64,000 nucleotides of DNA from assembly GCF_964204645.1 (NCBI RefSeq), contig NC_134033.1:12278155-12342154 (forward strand). The letters are read 5' to 3'. The notes beneath the pieces were generated by a model. The model was not told the DNA's origin. It did no database searches and worked only from the letters and a program-made list of their open reading frames with translations. Every line of letters begins with the position of its first letter. Positions within the stretch are counted from its first letter, which is position 1. Shown piece after piece: positions 44,601 through 59,600 of the stretch. The translations under genes and the position numbers were made by a program. The stretch is from Tubulanus polymorphus (taxonomy: Eukaryota; Nemertea; Palaeonemertea; Tubulaniformes; Tubulanidae).

Positions 44601-47600
44601 TAACTTTAAGCGAAAAAAGTTACTTCCTTTTGGTCAAAATATTAATAGTTTGGGCATAAATTAGAGCCGCTTTTTGAATGAGACGCCATATTGGTTTCTC
44701 CGACTCCACGGTTGTGCTAACAATTGCCAAAAACCGTCTTAAGGAGCACTCCTAACTACGGAGCGCTGCGATGTGACGCCCGCGATTGAGGTGATTAATG
44801 CGATTGAGGTGATTTACACTGTTCTCAGGAATAAAGAAAAGGTCGGAAATCCGTCTATGGTCAGAAGATTTTCATCCCTGTAATTCTATACACTTTGACG
44901 TACACTGCGATCTTCAAACCAGTTACACCTTGCCCCAATTCAAAGTGTTCGTTAATTGCCGAACTGGCTGTGGAATTTTTTGTAGATGTAGTAAGTAGTA
45001 ATAGTCTCTCACCTGAATATAACGACGCCAGGGATAAGGAGAGACCGGTATTTTTCAGCGTTTTTAAATTCGACTCGTTGCTGGTTTCGTTTATTTCCGA
45101 GTCTTCGATATCGCTCGAGTCCGGACTTCCGGAACTTTCTAGAAAACCAGAGAGAGAGAAATAACAGAAAATAAAATCAAACTCTATTTTTCAGCAAATA
45201 GCATCAGATATTTCAAAAATCTTGAATCTGCAAGTTCCATTTGTTAAAAATGTTTTCGAGCTAATTATCTGGGAAATATAAACTGAGCCAGTTGCACAGG
45301 CATGGCTTCCATTTGAGACCATCTTAGGCATACAGTCTTAAGATCTAGACCGACTTAATTTTTAAATTCATGATTGCGCAACTCTACACTCATGGCTTTT
45401 ACTAGTCAAAGACCAAATTAGATCCATAGCCGATCTAGGGTAAGTAATAATTTCGGATTTAAGTTAGGACCGCAACAGTGGCCCTAATGTCGTAGCTATT
45501 GCTAACTCACCGGAAGAGCAGAATGATTCAGCAGTAGAATCCAATCTCGTCGATGAAACTGTCCTCTGTTTTTCGATTGCGATGAAAAGAAAAACGATAT
45601 AGCATTGATGAAATAAACATCTATCGGTATTGTAACGAAAAATCGTCACTACTTCAACTATCCACTGTTTAACTCTTGGCAAACTTTTGAGCGACAGGAC
45701 CCAGGATTTATAGGCATGAACCCAACAAGAAAACCGTGAAAGGTCTTCAGGTATACTACGATAGATTAGACAAGCACAAGGAAACATTTCAGTCTCTTAT
45801 TTTCACTCTTATCGCGTCATTTACTATAATTTCATTGAAAGTTTCTATGCCTCTTGTACCTTAATTTTTGATTTTTCGCGTTGTTTTCGAATACGAATCC
45901 GTTGTTGTTGTTGTTGTTGTTGTTGTGGTTCGTCTGCTTCGTCGCCGGTAACAGATGGCGATGACGACGATCCCGTGGACGGAGACGGTCGCTGCTCCTC
46001 GTTACATTTGATTTGTTCGATCGCAGCAATCATCGCTTCGGAAAACGTAAAATGAGCATTTTCCTGCAAATGCAAAACATGAAAACTTTAAAAAAAAATT
46101 TTCCCCGCTAAAAACCCTTTTCCTTTTATATTTTCCCCTGAAAATACTTTCGAGAAAATTTTTTCCCGGAAAAATGGTTACTTCGCTTTCAGAAAATTTC
46201 CTTTTATTTGTAATTTCTCCTGGTTTCCAGAAAAATTTTTTTTTTAAATATTTCCATGAAATAATTTTTTTTTTGAAATTTCATTTTTCAAGAAAAATTG
46301 TTTAAAAAATTTTTCACCGTGTGAATTTTCACATTTCGACGTGAAACGAGGATTAAACGCGATCGTACCTTATCGAGATCGGCGCAGGTGTGAAAATCCT
46401 GCGATGAAAGAAAACTGCGAAGCGACTGGCCTTTCCTCGGACGCGGAAAATAATATTCGGACATCGGACTGACCATGTGACTACCTAGGTAAAAATACAG
46501 CGGAAAAAATGTACCTCCACACAAAAGAAATCAAAGATTTTAGGGCTTTACGAAACATTCTTGGAAAATCAAAAAGAAAAGGGCATTCTGGCAGTGCCTT
46601 CCTGCCTCCTTATTATAATAATGATAACTTTTTAAATAAGATTTTCCTTCAATTATGACACAATTTAACAAGCAAAAGTATAAATGATACAATTATAAGT
46701 ATGATATTCATGTTGGAATAGACGGGTAAAAGTTTCCAACAAAAACGGAAATTGCGCGTTTTAGATTTGGTTTAATGTCTTAAATCTATTATCATCAAAT
46801 TATGACTAATCGAAAAGCGGCAAAATCCGCAAACCGAAATTCCTGGATCGTCATACCTTCCTCTAACATGCTATGTCGTCTGATTGGTGGAGGTACGGAC
46901 GACGAATACGAGGCGTCTGCCTCGACGTTACTGCTCCTCCAGGTAGCCGGCGATTTCTGAACTGTTTTGTTGAACGTGAAATCCGAGCGCGATCGTACGT
47001 GCGTTTTCGCCGGTCTCTTCGGTCCGGTTTCCTCGTACCGGGCGACACCGGCCGATGTCGGCTGATTTCCCGACGCCGGAGTGGAATCCAATCGATCCAA
47101 CGTTTCTTCGTTATCTACTATAGTTATCCGTTCTATAGAAACCGCGGGTCTATCACAGTGTACGTTATCGTTACTATTACTACTATTATCACAGAACTTT
47201 CCTAGTTTCAAGTTCGTATCACAGGGGGCGCTTTTTTGTACCGGTTTATCGCCGAGCGACAGCTGGCGTTTACGTCCGCGGTAACGCGTAGTCGTCGTCG
47301 GCGACGAAGACAACAACGCCGCGTTATCGATCGTTTCTAACGAATGACGTCGCGCGCGATTCAGCAGCAGGTGACGCGACGTCTGAAGTTCAAGGTTGTG
47401 CGGCACGTCGTGTATCGAGCCGAGGGAGTGCGACAGTTCCGCGTTGCCGGTTTCCATCTCGGGCGAGTCGCCGGATTTTTCGAGCACTTGTAACAACGCA
47501 GTCTTCGCCATCGAACTCGTTTCATCGGGACTGTTCGAACCTGCGCGTAAAAATCAACACGAATGCAAAAATTGATACGCTATATCAGGAAATATCTGTA

Positions 47601-50600
47601 GTTCTAAACTTTATTCCCTACCGTGGCCCAATTTCAAATTACAACTGACTGAACACGCCTGTGTGAATAGAAACGTGCCTTAACACGTTTGCTGATGATT
47701 TTGAGATATCTCGTAGTTCTCGTTCTGCTATCATTGCCACTACGAGATATCTCACAGTTCCGGTTCCACCATCATATCTGATATCTCATACTGGTAGTTT
47801 CAGTGCTCTACCAGTAGCCACTACAAGATATCTCATAGCTGGTCCTTCACTGTTAGATATTTGAGCTCGGCCAATTGGAATGACACAGTTCGTGTGATTG
47901 GCTGGCATTGTGAACAAACCCTGCTTCAATCTCAAAGCTCATTGGTCAATCGTGAACAACCATGGCTGACCATGTAATAGCTCTATAACTAATTACGCGA
48001 TAACTCGTAGTAGGAAGTGGTGGTCGTACCGAGGTGACACGTACCTACACTGATAGGAGTGGCGTGTCCTCCTGACGTGGACATCAGGCTCTCCTCTCGA
48101 CTCGGAGAGATAAAAGGCGGCGCCAGCCGATCTTGAGAGCTTTTCCGTCGTATCATGATAGCCGGCGACGATTTCTTCTCGAGTACCGACGACGTAGTGT
48201 GCGACCTTGACCTCGCCGTACCATGCGACGACCTCAGCTGAAAATGTATCAACCAGCTCGCGGTTCAATGGGCGTTCTCTGAATTCAGTGAAATTTGAAT
48301 ATATTTTGACCGGTGACACTCAATACGTGATCCCCTAACTGAACATTGGCCATTGCCTCCTTTGAAATTACCCGGTGCTTAGGCTAAAAGAAAATGATAC
48401 CTTGTTTCTCCTTATCAACTGGGAAATTTTTGTAAACTGCAATAAAATTTGAAATCATTTCTATAGGTATCGCTAGGTGCCATGTCTGTTATTGTTAGCC
48501 TGATCATGATTTTAGATATGTAATGTACAGGGTAGACAGGCAGCCAGCCGAGTAATAGACCAGGAGCCACGGACATTTTATTCATAGGAAGAGAGAAAAA
48601 TTGTTTAACATGCCAGTACCTTACCGACAGGTCATCGCCTGTACCTTTGGCCTAGGTGGGCCCCTAAAAGGGGGGTAAAATTTATCTTTATTCAAAGATC
48701 ATTAGAAATGCAAAATTTTAATCGATAATCATAGAAATGAATATATATATAAGCTTTTATAAGCTCGGCAAACGAAGAAACAAGGTATTAATCTTTTTAG
48801 CCTTATATAGGAGTCATTCCAAGAAAACCAAGGTTCAGGCTTGAGGATGTCTGATCAGTTTAGGAGGTCTGTCGGTAAATTAACAATTATCTTGAACATA
48901 TGTATTGATAAATAGGTTAGCTAACAAACTGACCAGGTAAGCCCAAATCTGCTTATTGACTTACCAGATTAGGGTTGATATCCGCTAGAATAGCGGGGTT
49001 GTTCTTCTCCACAGCCTGCAAACAAGTAAGCATAGCTCCATAGTACTCCTTACTACATAGAAACGCGTCATCTGAAATATATAAGGAAAACTATGGATTC
49101 AGCGGAGATTTTCACAAAATCCAACAACTGTGCAGCTTGCTCCAGCGTCACATTAAACCCACACAACTGTGGAACTGGATCCAGAGTCTGATGAAACACA
49201 TATAATTCTTATTATTAACCACACATAATTCAGAACTGGATCCAGAGTCGAATTATACCCACACAACTGTACAGGTTGTCCTAGAATCACATTAAACCCA
49301 TGCATGTGGAAATGGATCCCGAGTCAAATCAAACCCACACAACTGTGGAACTGGACCTATAGTTTCACAGTTGTAAGTTAAGATTTGACTCAGAGTTAAC
49401 TCGCTGAAAATGAAGAGATTCTAACTCACAAACGTGTGGAACTGGATCCCAAAGTCAGTGTAAATCTAATGGTAATTATGCGAACACTTTGTGAATGTTG
49501 ATAGCATACATATGTACCTTAAGCAAATATGTACCTAAATCAGCTAGAAAGGTTAATTGGAAGTCATTCTGCGGCCGATTCGTCCAGTTCGCCGAGAGTC
49601 GAACTCGAAACCATTTCAATTTTATATCGGGTTTTATGCACACTTTCCACAAGCTGTCGTTAGTTTTACGTTACAGAGACAGATGTTTAGACGAGATCAT
49701 CTATCTATCTATCGCACCCCTCTCTTTCCAGGCCTCCATATCACAACACGTGCCCTGACAAAATCTTCTATTCGCGATATGGAATTACGATTCATTTTTC
49801 CGGGCAGCGGTTAAAAAGTCGGATGAATCAATACTTAAAAATTCTGATGAATCATTACTTAACCAGGGCTTGCAGGCCGTCATTTTAATGCACGTAGCTC
49901 GCTACAGCCAAAAGATAGTAAGAAATCTATGAAAGTTTTTCACCATATGAAGAATATTGAACTAGGAGGATATTTATATGAGGGATTTGGGGGGGGTAGA
50001 GATTATAATCTGTATCATAATAATGATATACGTATTGGGCAACATTTCAACCATCCAGTTAAATCATCCGAAATGAACTAACGCTGAGGAGAAACTGTGT
50101 CAGATCAGTGTTTATAAACAGTAGTTTTATAGAACCTACTACGCAGTAATATTGAAAGCTTGTACTGTTTATCATTACCAGTTAAACCTACTAAGTATTA
50201 TCCGTAAAAAGAGACAATTAGACCAAAACGCTTTAAGACATTGTGCTGAATCAACCGCTGGCCAGCACCTTACTGTATCCCGCAGCCGTCCTAAGTTGCA
50301 TTCAGTGTGGAACATGTCCCACAAAACGTGGAAATGCAAGGCTTTCACAAAGCTTGTGAGACAGTCACTAGCAAATGCTACCGATTACAGTTTACCGTAC
50401 CAAACACTGCATATTCAAATCAAATTCTTAATAAGTATCTCAAGTGATCTTATACTGAGACGGACACTCGATCTCAACCGTTTAGAAGTGTCACCAAAGA
50501 GTCCCCGATCATAATGAAAAACCAAATAACGAATCAACAAAACAAATACCTTAGATATTACGAAGTTCGTTCCTTCAGAAAGATCATAAATATCCCAAAC

Positions 50601-53600
50601 ACTTTTCATCGCAACCAAAACTATGCTGTACATGTCGCATAAATGTCAGCATTACGTCATCGACCAATTAGCTTTCAGGATAGAACAATTCATTCGTGAT
50701 ATCATCAAGTATCGACCAATCACCTTGCAGGATAGACAATATGAGCGGTATTCTAATTTGACACTGTGTGTATGCGTGTGTGTGCTGTTACATGAAACCT
50801 TTGAAATAAGACACTCTCGCATTCCAAGCATATGTTCGTGACATACGTAGAAGCTACCCCGGGTTATTTTCGGTTATTTTCTCAACGATTCAAAATTAGA
50901 CACCTTTAGAAAAATATATCTTTCTCGAAATTCATTGCGAACAGGGAAGAACGCGCGAAAGAAAACGTCTCAGGCATCCCCGGAGGGTGCAATGTCTTTA
51001 TTCCATGAAAATACTAGTTTCAATCCGGTCAAAATATATACCAGCCATTCATATAAACCACCACATATAAATGTTTTTATTAAGAAACCTGATTTCATCA
51101 AGAAAAGCTTCGATCACGCACTCAACAGCCAACAATATGACTAGAAACCAGTTCTACAATTGACCGTTTCCGGCCTTAGTTCGCTTATGAATACATGGGA
51201 TCAACCAGAACTATGGGTAGATGATTCCGAGGTCCAGACCATAGAGGCCATCCATGTGCACCACTCAAGTCAGCACCGCTCATGGCTGGAACTGCAACTG
51301 TTTTTAAACAAAATGCATATAAATCATTGTAGACTGGATCGAGGCAGTATGTCACTGTGTATTCGTGTTAATGATCCCCGCTAATCACTCGCTTCCTAGA
51401 AAAGCCTTTCAGTAATTCCATTGTTTATAGAATTAATTGCGTCAGTTCTCATCTTCTTGTCAACTCTTTTTAATGCACCGCAGCACAGCATGAGGTCAAT
51501 GTGATCTTCAATTTTATTGTGTATAGCTTCATCATGACCTAGACTGATGTGTCCCTCATCAATTTGTTTGATAAAATAAGCAATCCACGATTCTGAAACA
51601 CTGTCAGAAAATTTACAACATATCTCATAAACCCACAGATTTAACTAGCTAGAAATACTGACATTCTTTTCATGCCGAATGACTTTGACGATTCAGCACA
51701 ATTACGATCAGCGACTTTTGACCTGTTCTAATCACTCCGTTGAATTATGATTAGTCGGCCGGCCATATTTCGACGACCTGATTTACAATAACTTGGACGA
51801 TTGGGTAGAATAGTTGAAGAAGAGCCGTGTTGATCTCAGCAATTAGAAAGCAAGCTATAGCTCACACCTGACGATGATCTGTCTATAGCGCGATAGATGT
51901 GTCTAGAGCTCACACCTGACGATGATCTCTAGGGTTAGATCGAAACGTCGTGTATTCTATATATTTTAGATTGTTCGAATAAATAAATTCTTGGTTTTAA
52001 AATTCTTTTAATCTGTAGATAGTTGGTTTTTATCTTATTATCCGTTCACGACGCTCGAGTGTGGTTATCGTTCTTTTAAGAGCAGTGTTGTTAACCTGGT
52101 GTCAAGACAATAAAACGTGGAGCTGTGTTGTAAAATGTTGAGACTTTGTGAACTAAGTCTAACCACTCGTTGGTCATTTTGTTCTACAATCACCCTCCTG
52201 TCTTGGAAATGATCCATTTTGTTCAAAATCCCCTGTCCATAATCCACCCCAATCTGTTGAATAACGGGCATAGCGCTTTATAGCGAATACACTGCGGTGC
52301 GGTGTATCATTAGTTACTTACATTTTCACTATGTTTGACAGGTGCTGCCATTTTTCAATAGCGATAAAAATTAGTTACTAATAACATCAATACACCGTGG
52401 TGCGATGTACTATCACCGTCCATTACTGATTCATACAACGCACTGCAGTGTAGATGCACTGAAAGAGTTAGAACCATGTCTGTGAGCAAACGATGTCAAG
52501 ATGACTAACATTAACTTAAACGGGCTAAGTACACAGATCACAAGTTGGCTAAGTTAACTCGAAACACACGGCCCCGCGATGAAAAACATCCCCGAAATTA
52601 ATACAGCCCTGTAAGAAACTTGCCTGTCAAGCGTCGTATATCGAAAAACGAATCTATCGATGAATGAAGCGCTGAATTTGTCAACAAGTAGTGAATATAT
52701 CCTACAGTTCATATACACAGCTTATACACGTACTGCAAAACAGCACACGCAGCCCGTGTAATAACCAAATCTGAGTCAAGAGGCTTTTCGCCTGACACCA
52801 AAACTTGCTAATATTATATATCTACATCTGATAACGTGGTTATACGTGTGGTAGATGGACGAGGGGGAGTGTAAGAGGGTCATCGGTCACCTTCAATCAA
52901 TAATATTGATTTCATCTATTATCAGCCCTATACGTATAGAATTATCAATAGTATGTATGATTTCCTTTTTACATAAGAAAATGAGGAAATTCACTATTTT
53001 TAGATCAATCACAATTCACGCATTAAATTCGTGAATAGCGTTAGGTTGTTTTTATGAAAAAAAGAATAGCCTAATTATGCTTTAACGCTGTGACAACATA
53101 ACAATGTATATATGGTATTCAAAAGCATTAGACAGGTTAATGAATGTCTATTATACAGCCTCACTTGCCACATTTCCATAAACCATTCAATTCTGACCAA
53201 ATAACGTTGAAATTTGTATCCTTATACAATACTAAACTCGATTTCTAATTCGGTAACATCCTAATTGGGTAAAACCAGATCCTGGTTCCAACAGTACTGA
53301 TTTAGGCATAGTTTACCGCACTATTTCTAAATTATCTCATTGTCTATTTCTCAAAACTGAAAGAGTTTCTAACATTTTGCTCAAATTAAAAGCATTTTCT
53401 GTTTAGGAGTTTTTAAGGAATCAAGTGGTCGTAGGGACCCTGTTTAAACCAAGGACAAATATCAAACTCTGTTCTCCTTTAGCCTGCGAAAATAAATACC
53501 GGTTACTGCTGCCATCTTGAAACTAAACCCTATTTTCTCGAAAAATCACTGCCGGCCCTCGGGGATATCTAGTCCCGGGATCAAAGGGTTAACCAATGCC

Positions 53601-56600
53601 CGTTTATTACTTACCCGAACCTTCACCCAGCGGTTCAAGTGAATATTTCACGAGTCTTATCGGTTTATGCGCCACCTGGCGGCGGCCGGTTGAAGCGATC
53701 GGCTTGTCGTCTTTCTCCGGAGCCATCAGTAATGAATACAAAGTATCCATCGCGTTGATCAGAGCGGACGGACTAGAATAAGTCCGCGTCCGTGTCCGTT
53801 GTTTGAAATTCAACCTATAGCGCGTTGAAAACTGCGATCGAAAATCCTGGCGATTCCGATACGAACACCGCTCGCGACGCCGAGCGCGATATCCTGAAAT
53901 TCTAGCGTTCAGATAGTGGTATGATCTTCCGTTGGGAAACTATTTCTTCTTTCCCGCGAGCGCTGGCTTTTTATTCCCGACCCGACCGGTGCCAGTGGGC
54001 CAAACGATATCAACCGTAACGAAACGAAATCTTTAAATCTATCTCTCCAAATCAGAGTGACCTCTTGAGAAATTTTCCAGCAATAACCTCGCGATAACCC
54101 CTTAAAACATACCATTAAGGATTAACGGGGCACTGGCTTTTTATAGATATTTGAGTTCGAACTAACTGACTCGGTGCCAGCGCGCCGTACAATATATCAA
54201 CTGCGACAAAACGGATTCTTTAAATTAATCGCACTCTTTGCCAATCGGATTGAACTGTTAAGAAATTCACCTCGTGACAACCGAGGATTAACCTGTTTAA
54301 TTAGGGAACAATACTTGTCACATATTTGCGGAATGCCTTTTAGTAAGGCAGGGATCAAGGATCGCTTAGAATGTGAAACCTTTACATAATAGCCCAAACA
54401 TTGGATTTGATTCCGTGCCAATTAAGTCCACTCGACCCGCCTTCGGACAATACAGCTGGTTCAAAGAAAGAGGTCACCAGTCAATGAAGTAAATTTGTAC
54501 GGCATAATTGACCTCCATTCAACGAAATCTGTTAATCCGTATTTGAATTCTTTTTCGATCTCTCCTTCAATCGGTTAGAAAATGTCGCCAAAAATCGTCG
54601 AAAACTACGTACTTCGAATTATAGTGCGTTGAATTCCGTGAAACACCGCACCAGTCAAAACCTATGATTCCGATGAACTGCGCGTGACATCCAGCACTTT
54701 TCGCGCAAATTCTGAACTCCGAACTCTGGCAAAAAACTTTAGGTGTTTGATATCCGCAACATCTAGCAAATCGGCAAGCGGCTAGAATGGCCGATACTGC
54801 AACTAGGGGACATTTACTAAAAACTTTTGTTGAAAATTCCACTTTTGAACGTAACTACATAGCGACTTTAGGCGACCGATATCCACATCTTACATAGCAA
54901 CGATGATCTAACAGTTAGGAAGGCGTCACTGGTGTTTATAACGCTAGGTAAAATTTCTACAAACTGCTAATGCTGCCTATATAATACTAAGCGCCGCAAC
55001 TAACACCGAACAATTTCATCTTCCTTCTTAGATGAATCGCGAGTTCCAAACATTAAAGCATGTTTGTTGACGATAAAACAATGCGTAGTCAGGAACGAAA
55101 GCGCGTGGTGTTTGAGTTTATCTGGCACGTTGCCCTGTCGCTGATAGTAGAACTACGTACTTACGACTTACAATCATTTCATGTGATTATTAGTTTGTAA
55201 TTCAGTGAAATAAACCACGATTATGCGCACTACGACATTATTGAAGTTGATAGTATAAATTCGAATGGGTTCGTGCCAGTTTTTAATTATTAAGTAAATT
55301 AGTAAGCTTACATCAATCACCACTAACCCTCGGTGCGTTGTTCGCCGTGGCGACAGTTCAAGGACCGGCTATATAACACTAGTTGGGATGAACTTTTTAT
55401 GGTACCCACCGGCAATCAATTTTCGGGTACCACCTTGTCAAGACAAGAGAAAAGAAAGATGAAAAATGAAAGTCAGACCCGCGTTAAGTGCTGATTAAAA
55501 TGAATACCCAAAAGTGATCAATTTTGAAAATTCCACCATGATGTGTTGAATATGCGTTTACACAACGGTGCAGCGTATCATTAGTTACTAATATCCCACT
55601 ATGTTTGACAGATACAGCCATCAAAGTAATTACATGTACTAATAACATCAATACCATCACCGATTTATACACCGCACTGCGGTGTAGACACACTGAAAGT
55701 GTTAATTCAGATTTGGTTTCCCGAGCGTAACCGTCAAATGTTACTGCATCAATCAAGCATTCGCAAGGGGTCCTAGTTGTAACTCCAGGCCTTTCGTGCT
55801 TCAATTTTTTCCGCATTCCAATCCAAATTAAAACCGAATCGAACTTTTCTAAATGAACTAATACTTAATGAACTTTCAACTATACTTGAGCCCATCTTTT
55901 TGTGGCAACTCCTTTAATATGTTTTGGAGCCAAAAAAAAAATTGGGACAAGGTTGATTGAAAATGAACAAATATCGCATACATAAAACTGACTGTTAATT
56001 ACATTACCAGTCATCGTAAAGCCTACATAGCCTTGTACCTGATTACTACACTTCACATAGAATAATGGGGACATTTTCATTAAATACATACCACACGCGG
56101 GTATTATAATAGTTAATATTCCTATCAAGGACACAATGAAATAGATACTTCCAGGAATGGATTCCACTGCGAGTTGAGAGTCCAATTCAGCTGATCGCCG
56201 AATCAATATTTACAATATATACACGAGTGATGATATATTTTACGACGTATATTTGGCCTTCACCCCCGCTACGCAGTAGTACGTACTGTAAACAAAGACA
56301 TCGGGACGTCACAGCTGTGTGCGAAACAAAGCACGCCGCCCGACAGTACGCGCACACGAGACAATTAAATCAAATCAATGTCTTAATTAATTAAAGCACT
56401 TTCAGTACTGGAGACGCGCTGATAATTCTGGAGTTGAATTATCTCCAGCATTTTAGACAAAATCAAATACATTGGCAATGTAGGATTCCTTGACCCTGAT
56501 AAGAAAAATAAGTAAAGTACAAGATCCTCAAGAGATCTACAACGAAGAGGTTCTTTGTGTTACTCATCACTAGCAGAAGCAAACAAGCCATGAATTGTTT

Positions 56601-59600
56601 AAACTGCTCAAACAAGTAAAGAGACAGAATTCCTTCAGATTCAGCTGAATCTTAAGCATGGTGGCATGCCTGATTTAAAAATCTCGCTGACTTAAAGCAT
56701 TTTTACAAAATTCCCCGACTTTCAAAGCAAAGAAATTTCCCTGACTTTTCCCTGATTTCCGGGTTAGCTACCGCCCTGTTTAATGATTCTATGCGTACCC
56801 GGTATATCCAGGATTTCCAGATCAAAAGGTTAAAAAATACAAAATGCGACTCACCGTGGTAGTATTCGTGTAGATGAGTTTCATCAGCTACGAGAATCAT
56901 CAACTGACGCGCGAGCGTGTGCTGTTCGATGCTCTGATGAACCCACGTCTGTCCGGCCAGATTATCACCGCCTCCGCATTGTTCCACCAGGTGGCGAATG
57001 CGTGCGATGAACAGCCCAGTTTCGGGCGACAACAATTTGACAGCTTTCACGAAATGCCAATAATCCTTCGGCCCCTGTAATGAAATCAGCCGATGATGGA
57101 CGGACGGTCCGGTTTAAAATTTCAGAAAAAGTTTCATTTTAAAAACATTTCGTACCTGCGTGATTTTCAATCTATCGTACAATATATCTTCCACATTCGC
57201 GCAAAGCCGGGAAAGTCCGCCATACGTATTCCAAACATTAGTGTTACCGAAAGTAAGAAGTCCTTCGGCCGTAGTTTTCAGTTGCAACAATAACTTTAAA
57301 TGTCCGTTCCTGTTTAATAAAGACGAGAAATTTGAATAATCTGATTTCAGGATTAGCAGAAGAAAGTGGATTAGGGAGTGAAATTATGTGTTACGATCAG
57401 CCTAGTGGTAATGTACCTAACCACAACATACTGGGCCAACTTCGGTTTTCGTAGCTAGTCGACTAGTGGTCGGAACTAATAACCGAACACACTATAGTTC
57501 GGTCGTAACGTATTTCACAGTGTCGGCCATCTTGAACCTAGGTCCGAACTGTAGCGACAGTGCTCAATTGCGTGGTCGACCATTTCCGGACTATAGTTCC
57601 GACTAACGGATATTCGGTTTCATTTAGTTCGACTATAGTCGACTAACTCCGATAACCGAAGGTGGCCCTGTTGGTAATAACATTGGCACCACACACACAC
57701 ACAGTGGAAATGTTACCTAAACTACAGTTAGCCGATTAGATTTGGAATAAGCTTTCGATTTAAGTTAAGGATTAGGCGTGCGTTCAGCTCATATTTGAAG
57801 TGTTGGGCACCAGGGATATTCATAGTGATAGATATAAGCTCAGCCTGAACTCAAACTACAAGCCCCTTTCGCTCGGCCTTTTTTAGTGTCGTGGGCATAG
57901 TGGATCCAGTTCCACTGTTGTGAGTTAGAGTTAATTCCGAGTTAAAACCAGTTCATTTTCAATGAGTTTACTCAGACTTAAATCTTAACTCAGAACTGTG
58001 GAACTCACAGGGACTTGTCACAATTGATAGTGAATGAATAAAACCAATATCAATGACCAGGTCCACTATCCCTTTATAATATAAAAACAAGGGTGGCAAC
58101 AAATTGTTAATCTGACAATGACTTCTCCACTTCAATTGACTGTAATTCCAAAAATTCTCAACCGATTCACATGAAATAAGCTTTAATACAACCTAGAAGA
58201 CTTTCTGCTTCGAACGAGCCTTCAACCACCACTATTATCTCACAACGACAATTATCTCACAACGAAATCACCTTTTTTTGACGAGAGATAGCTCAAAATG
58301 GAGGTCTACCGATTCTATGGTGGACAGCAAAATGGTCGTTTTTTTCACTTCAAACGATGATTTCTATGATCTTAGAGAAAACCCCAACAAACCATACATT
58401 TTTTAAAACTACGCGGTCATACCTGTACGCTTATCTCATTTATTTGTATAATCCTCGCGATGGGTGAGCTCACAAGCTCAAAATCGAACAAATATACGAA
58501 AAAGTCACCTCGCACTATCGCGCTGGCGGCCATTAATCACGTGACGTGCAGGTTCGGGCTATGTTAATAGAACCGCGACAAGTCTACGTCTGTAGACTTG
58601 AAAAAAGGAAATATTTGCTAATAATACCACCCCTCAGACGAATGTTGCACTATATTTTCATAATACGGATATTTTATTAATTAACAGAACTTTTAATAAA
58701 TTTTGTAATGTTTTTTGAAATCTCTAAGCCAATCAATGCGCGTGAAATATTTAGCCCGTTACTACGATATCACGTGATTAATGGCCGCCCAGTTGATGAC
58801 AAGTTGAACGCCGTGTTCGTCCTCATTTTCGATTTTGAGCTTGTGAGCTCACCCATCGCGTGGATTATACAAATAAATGAGATAAGCGTACAGGTATGAC
58901 CGCGTAGTTTTAAAAAATGTATGGTTTGTTGGGGTTTTCTCTAAGATCTCACATAGAAATCATCGTTTGAATTGAAAAAAACGACCATTTTGCTGTCCAC
59001 CATAGAATCGGTAGACCTCCATTTTGAGCTATCTCTCGTCAAAAAAAGGTGATTTCGTTGTGAGATAATTGTCGGAAAGTGGTGGTTGTAGGCTTGTTCG
59101 AAGCAGAAAGTCTTCTAGGTTGTATTAAAGCTTATTTCATGTGAATCGGTTGAAAATTTTTGGAATTACAGTCGATTGAAGTGGAGAAGTCATTGTCAGA
59201 TTGAAAATTTGTTGCCACCCTTGTTATTTTATTATACAGTTGCAGGGATACTGGTACCCCCATCATTGGTCTCATCCATTATCAGTCGTGACAAGTCCCT
59301 GTGGTGGAACTGGGCCCAGGATGGTAGAACAGAGTTGTAATACACCACAAAAAAGGGAAAAGGGAATGAAATATTACTACTACTATTTGACTGTATACAT
59401 TTATCTGCGCATACCCTTACACTGATGGTTCATCATACCAGTACCAGAACCACACTGACTAATAATAACAGTTGCAGTGAGTTGGTGAGTTGACTTGTTG
59501 ACACTGACACTGACAGTAAATCGGGGGGGGGGGGAAGAGCGGTGGCAGTTAGTAAGGTATATTTACCGTTCCGTACCTTTTAGATTCCTTCATTTTAAAC

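Noticed and set aside
50152-50514. 120-codon plus-strand frame in Rubicon intron 3
   Set aside because: No recognisable motif, no splice context and composition like surrounding noncoding DNA. Not strong enough to call.
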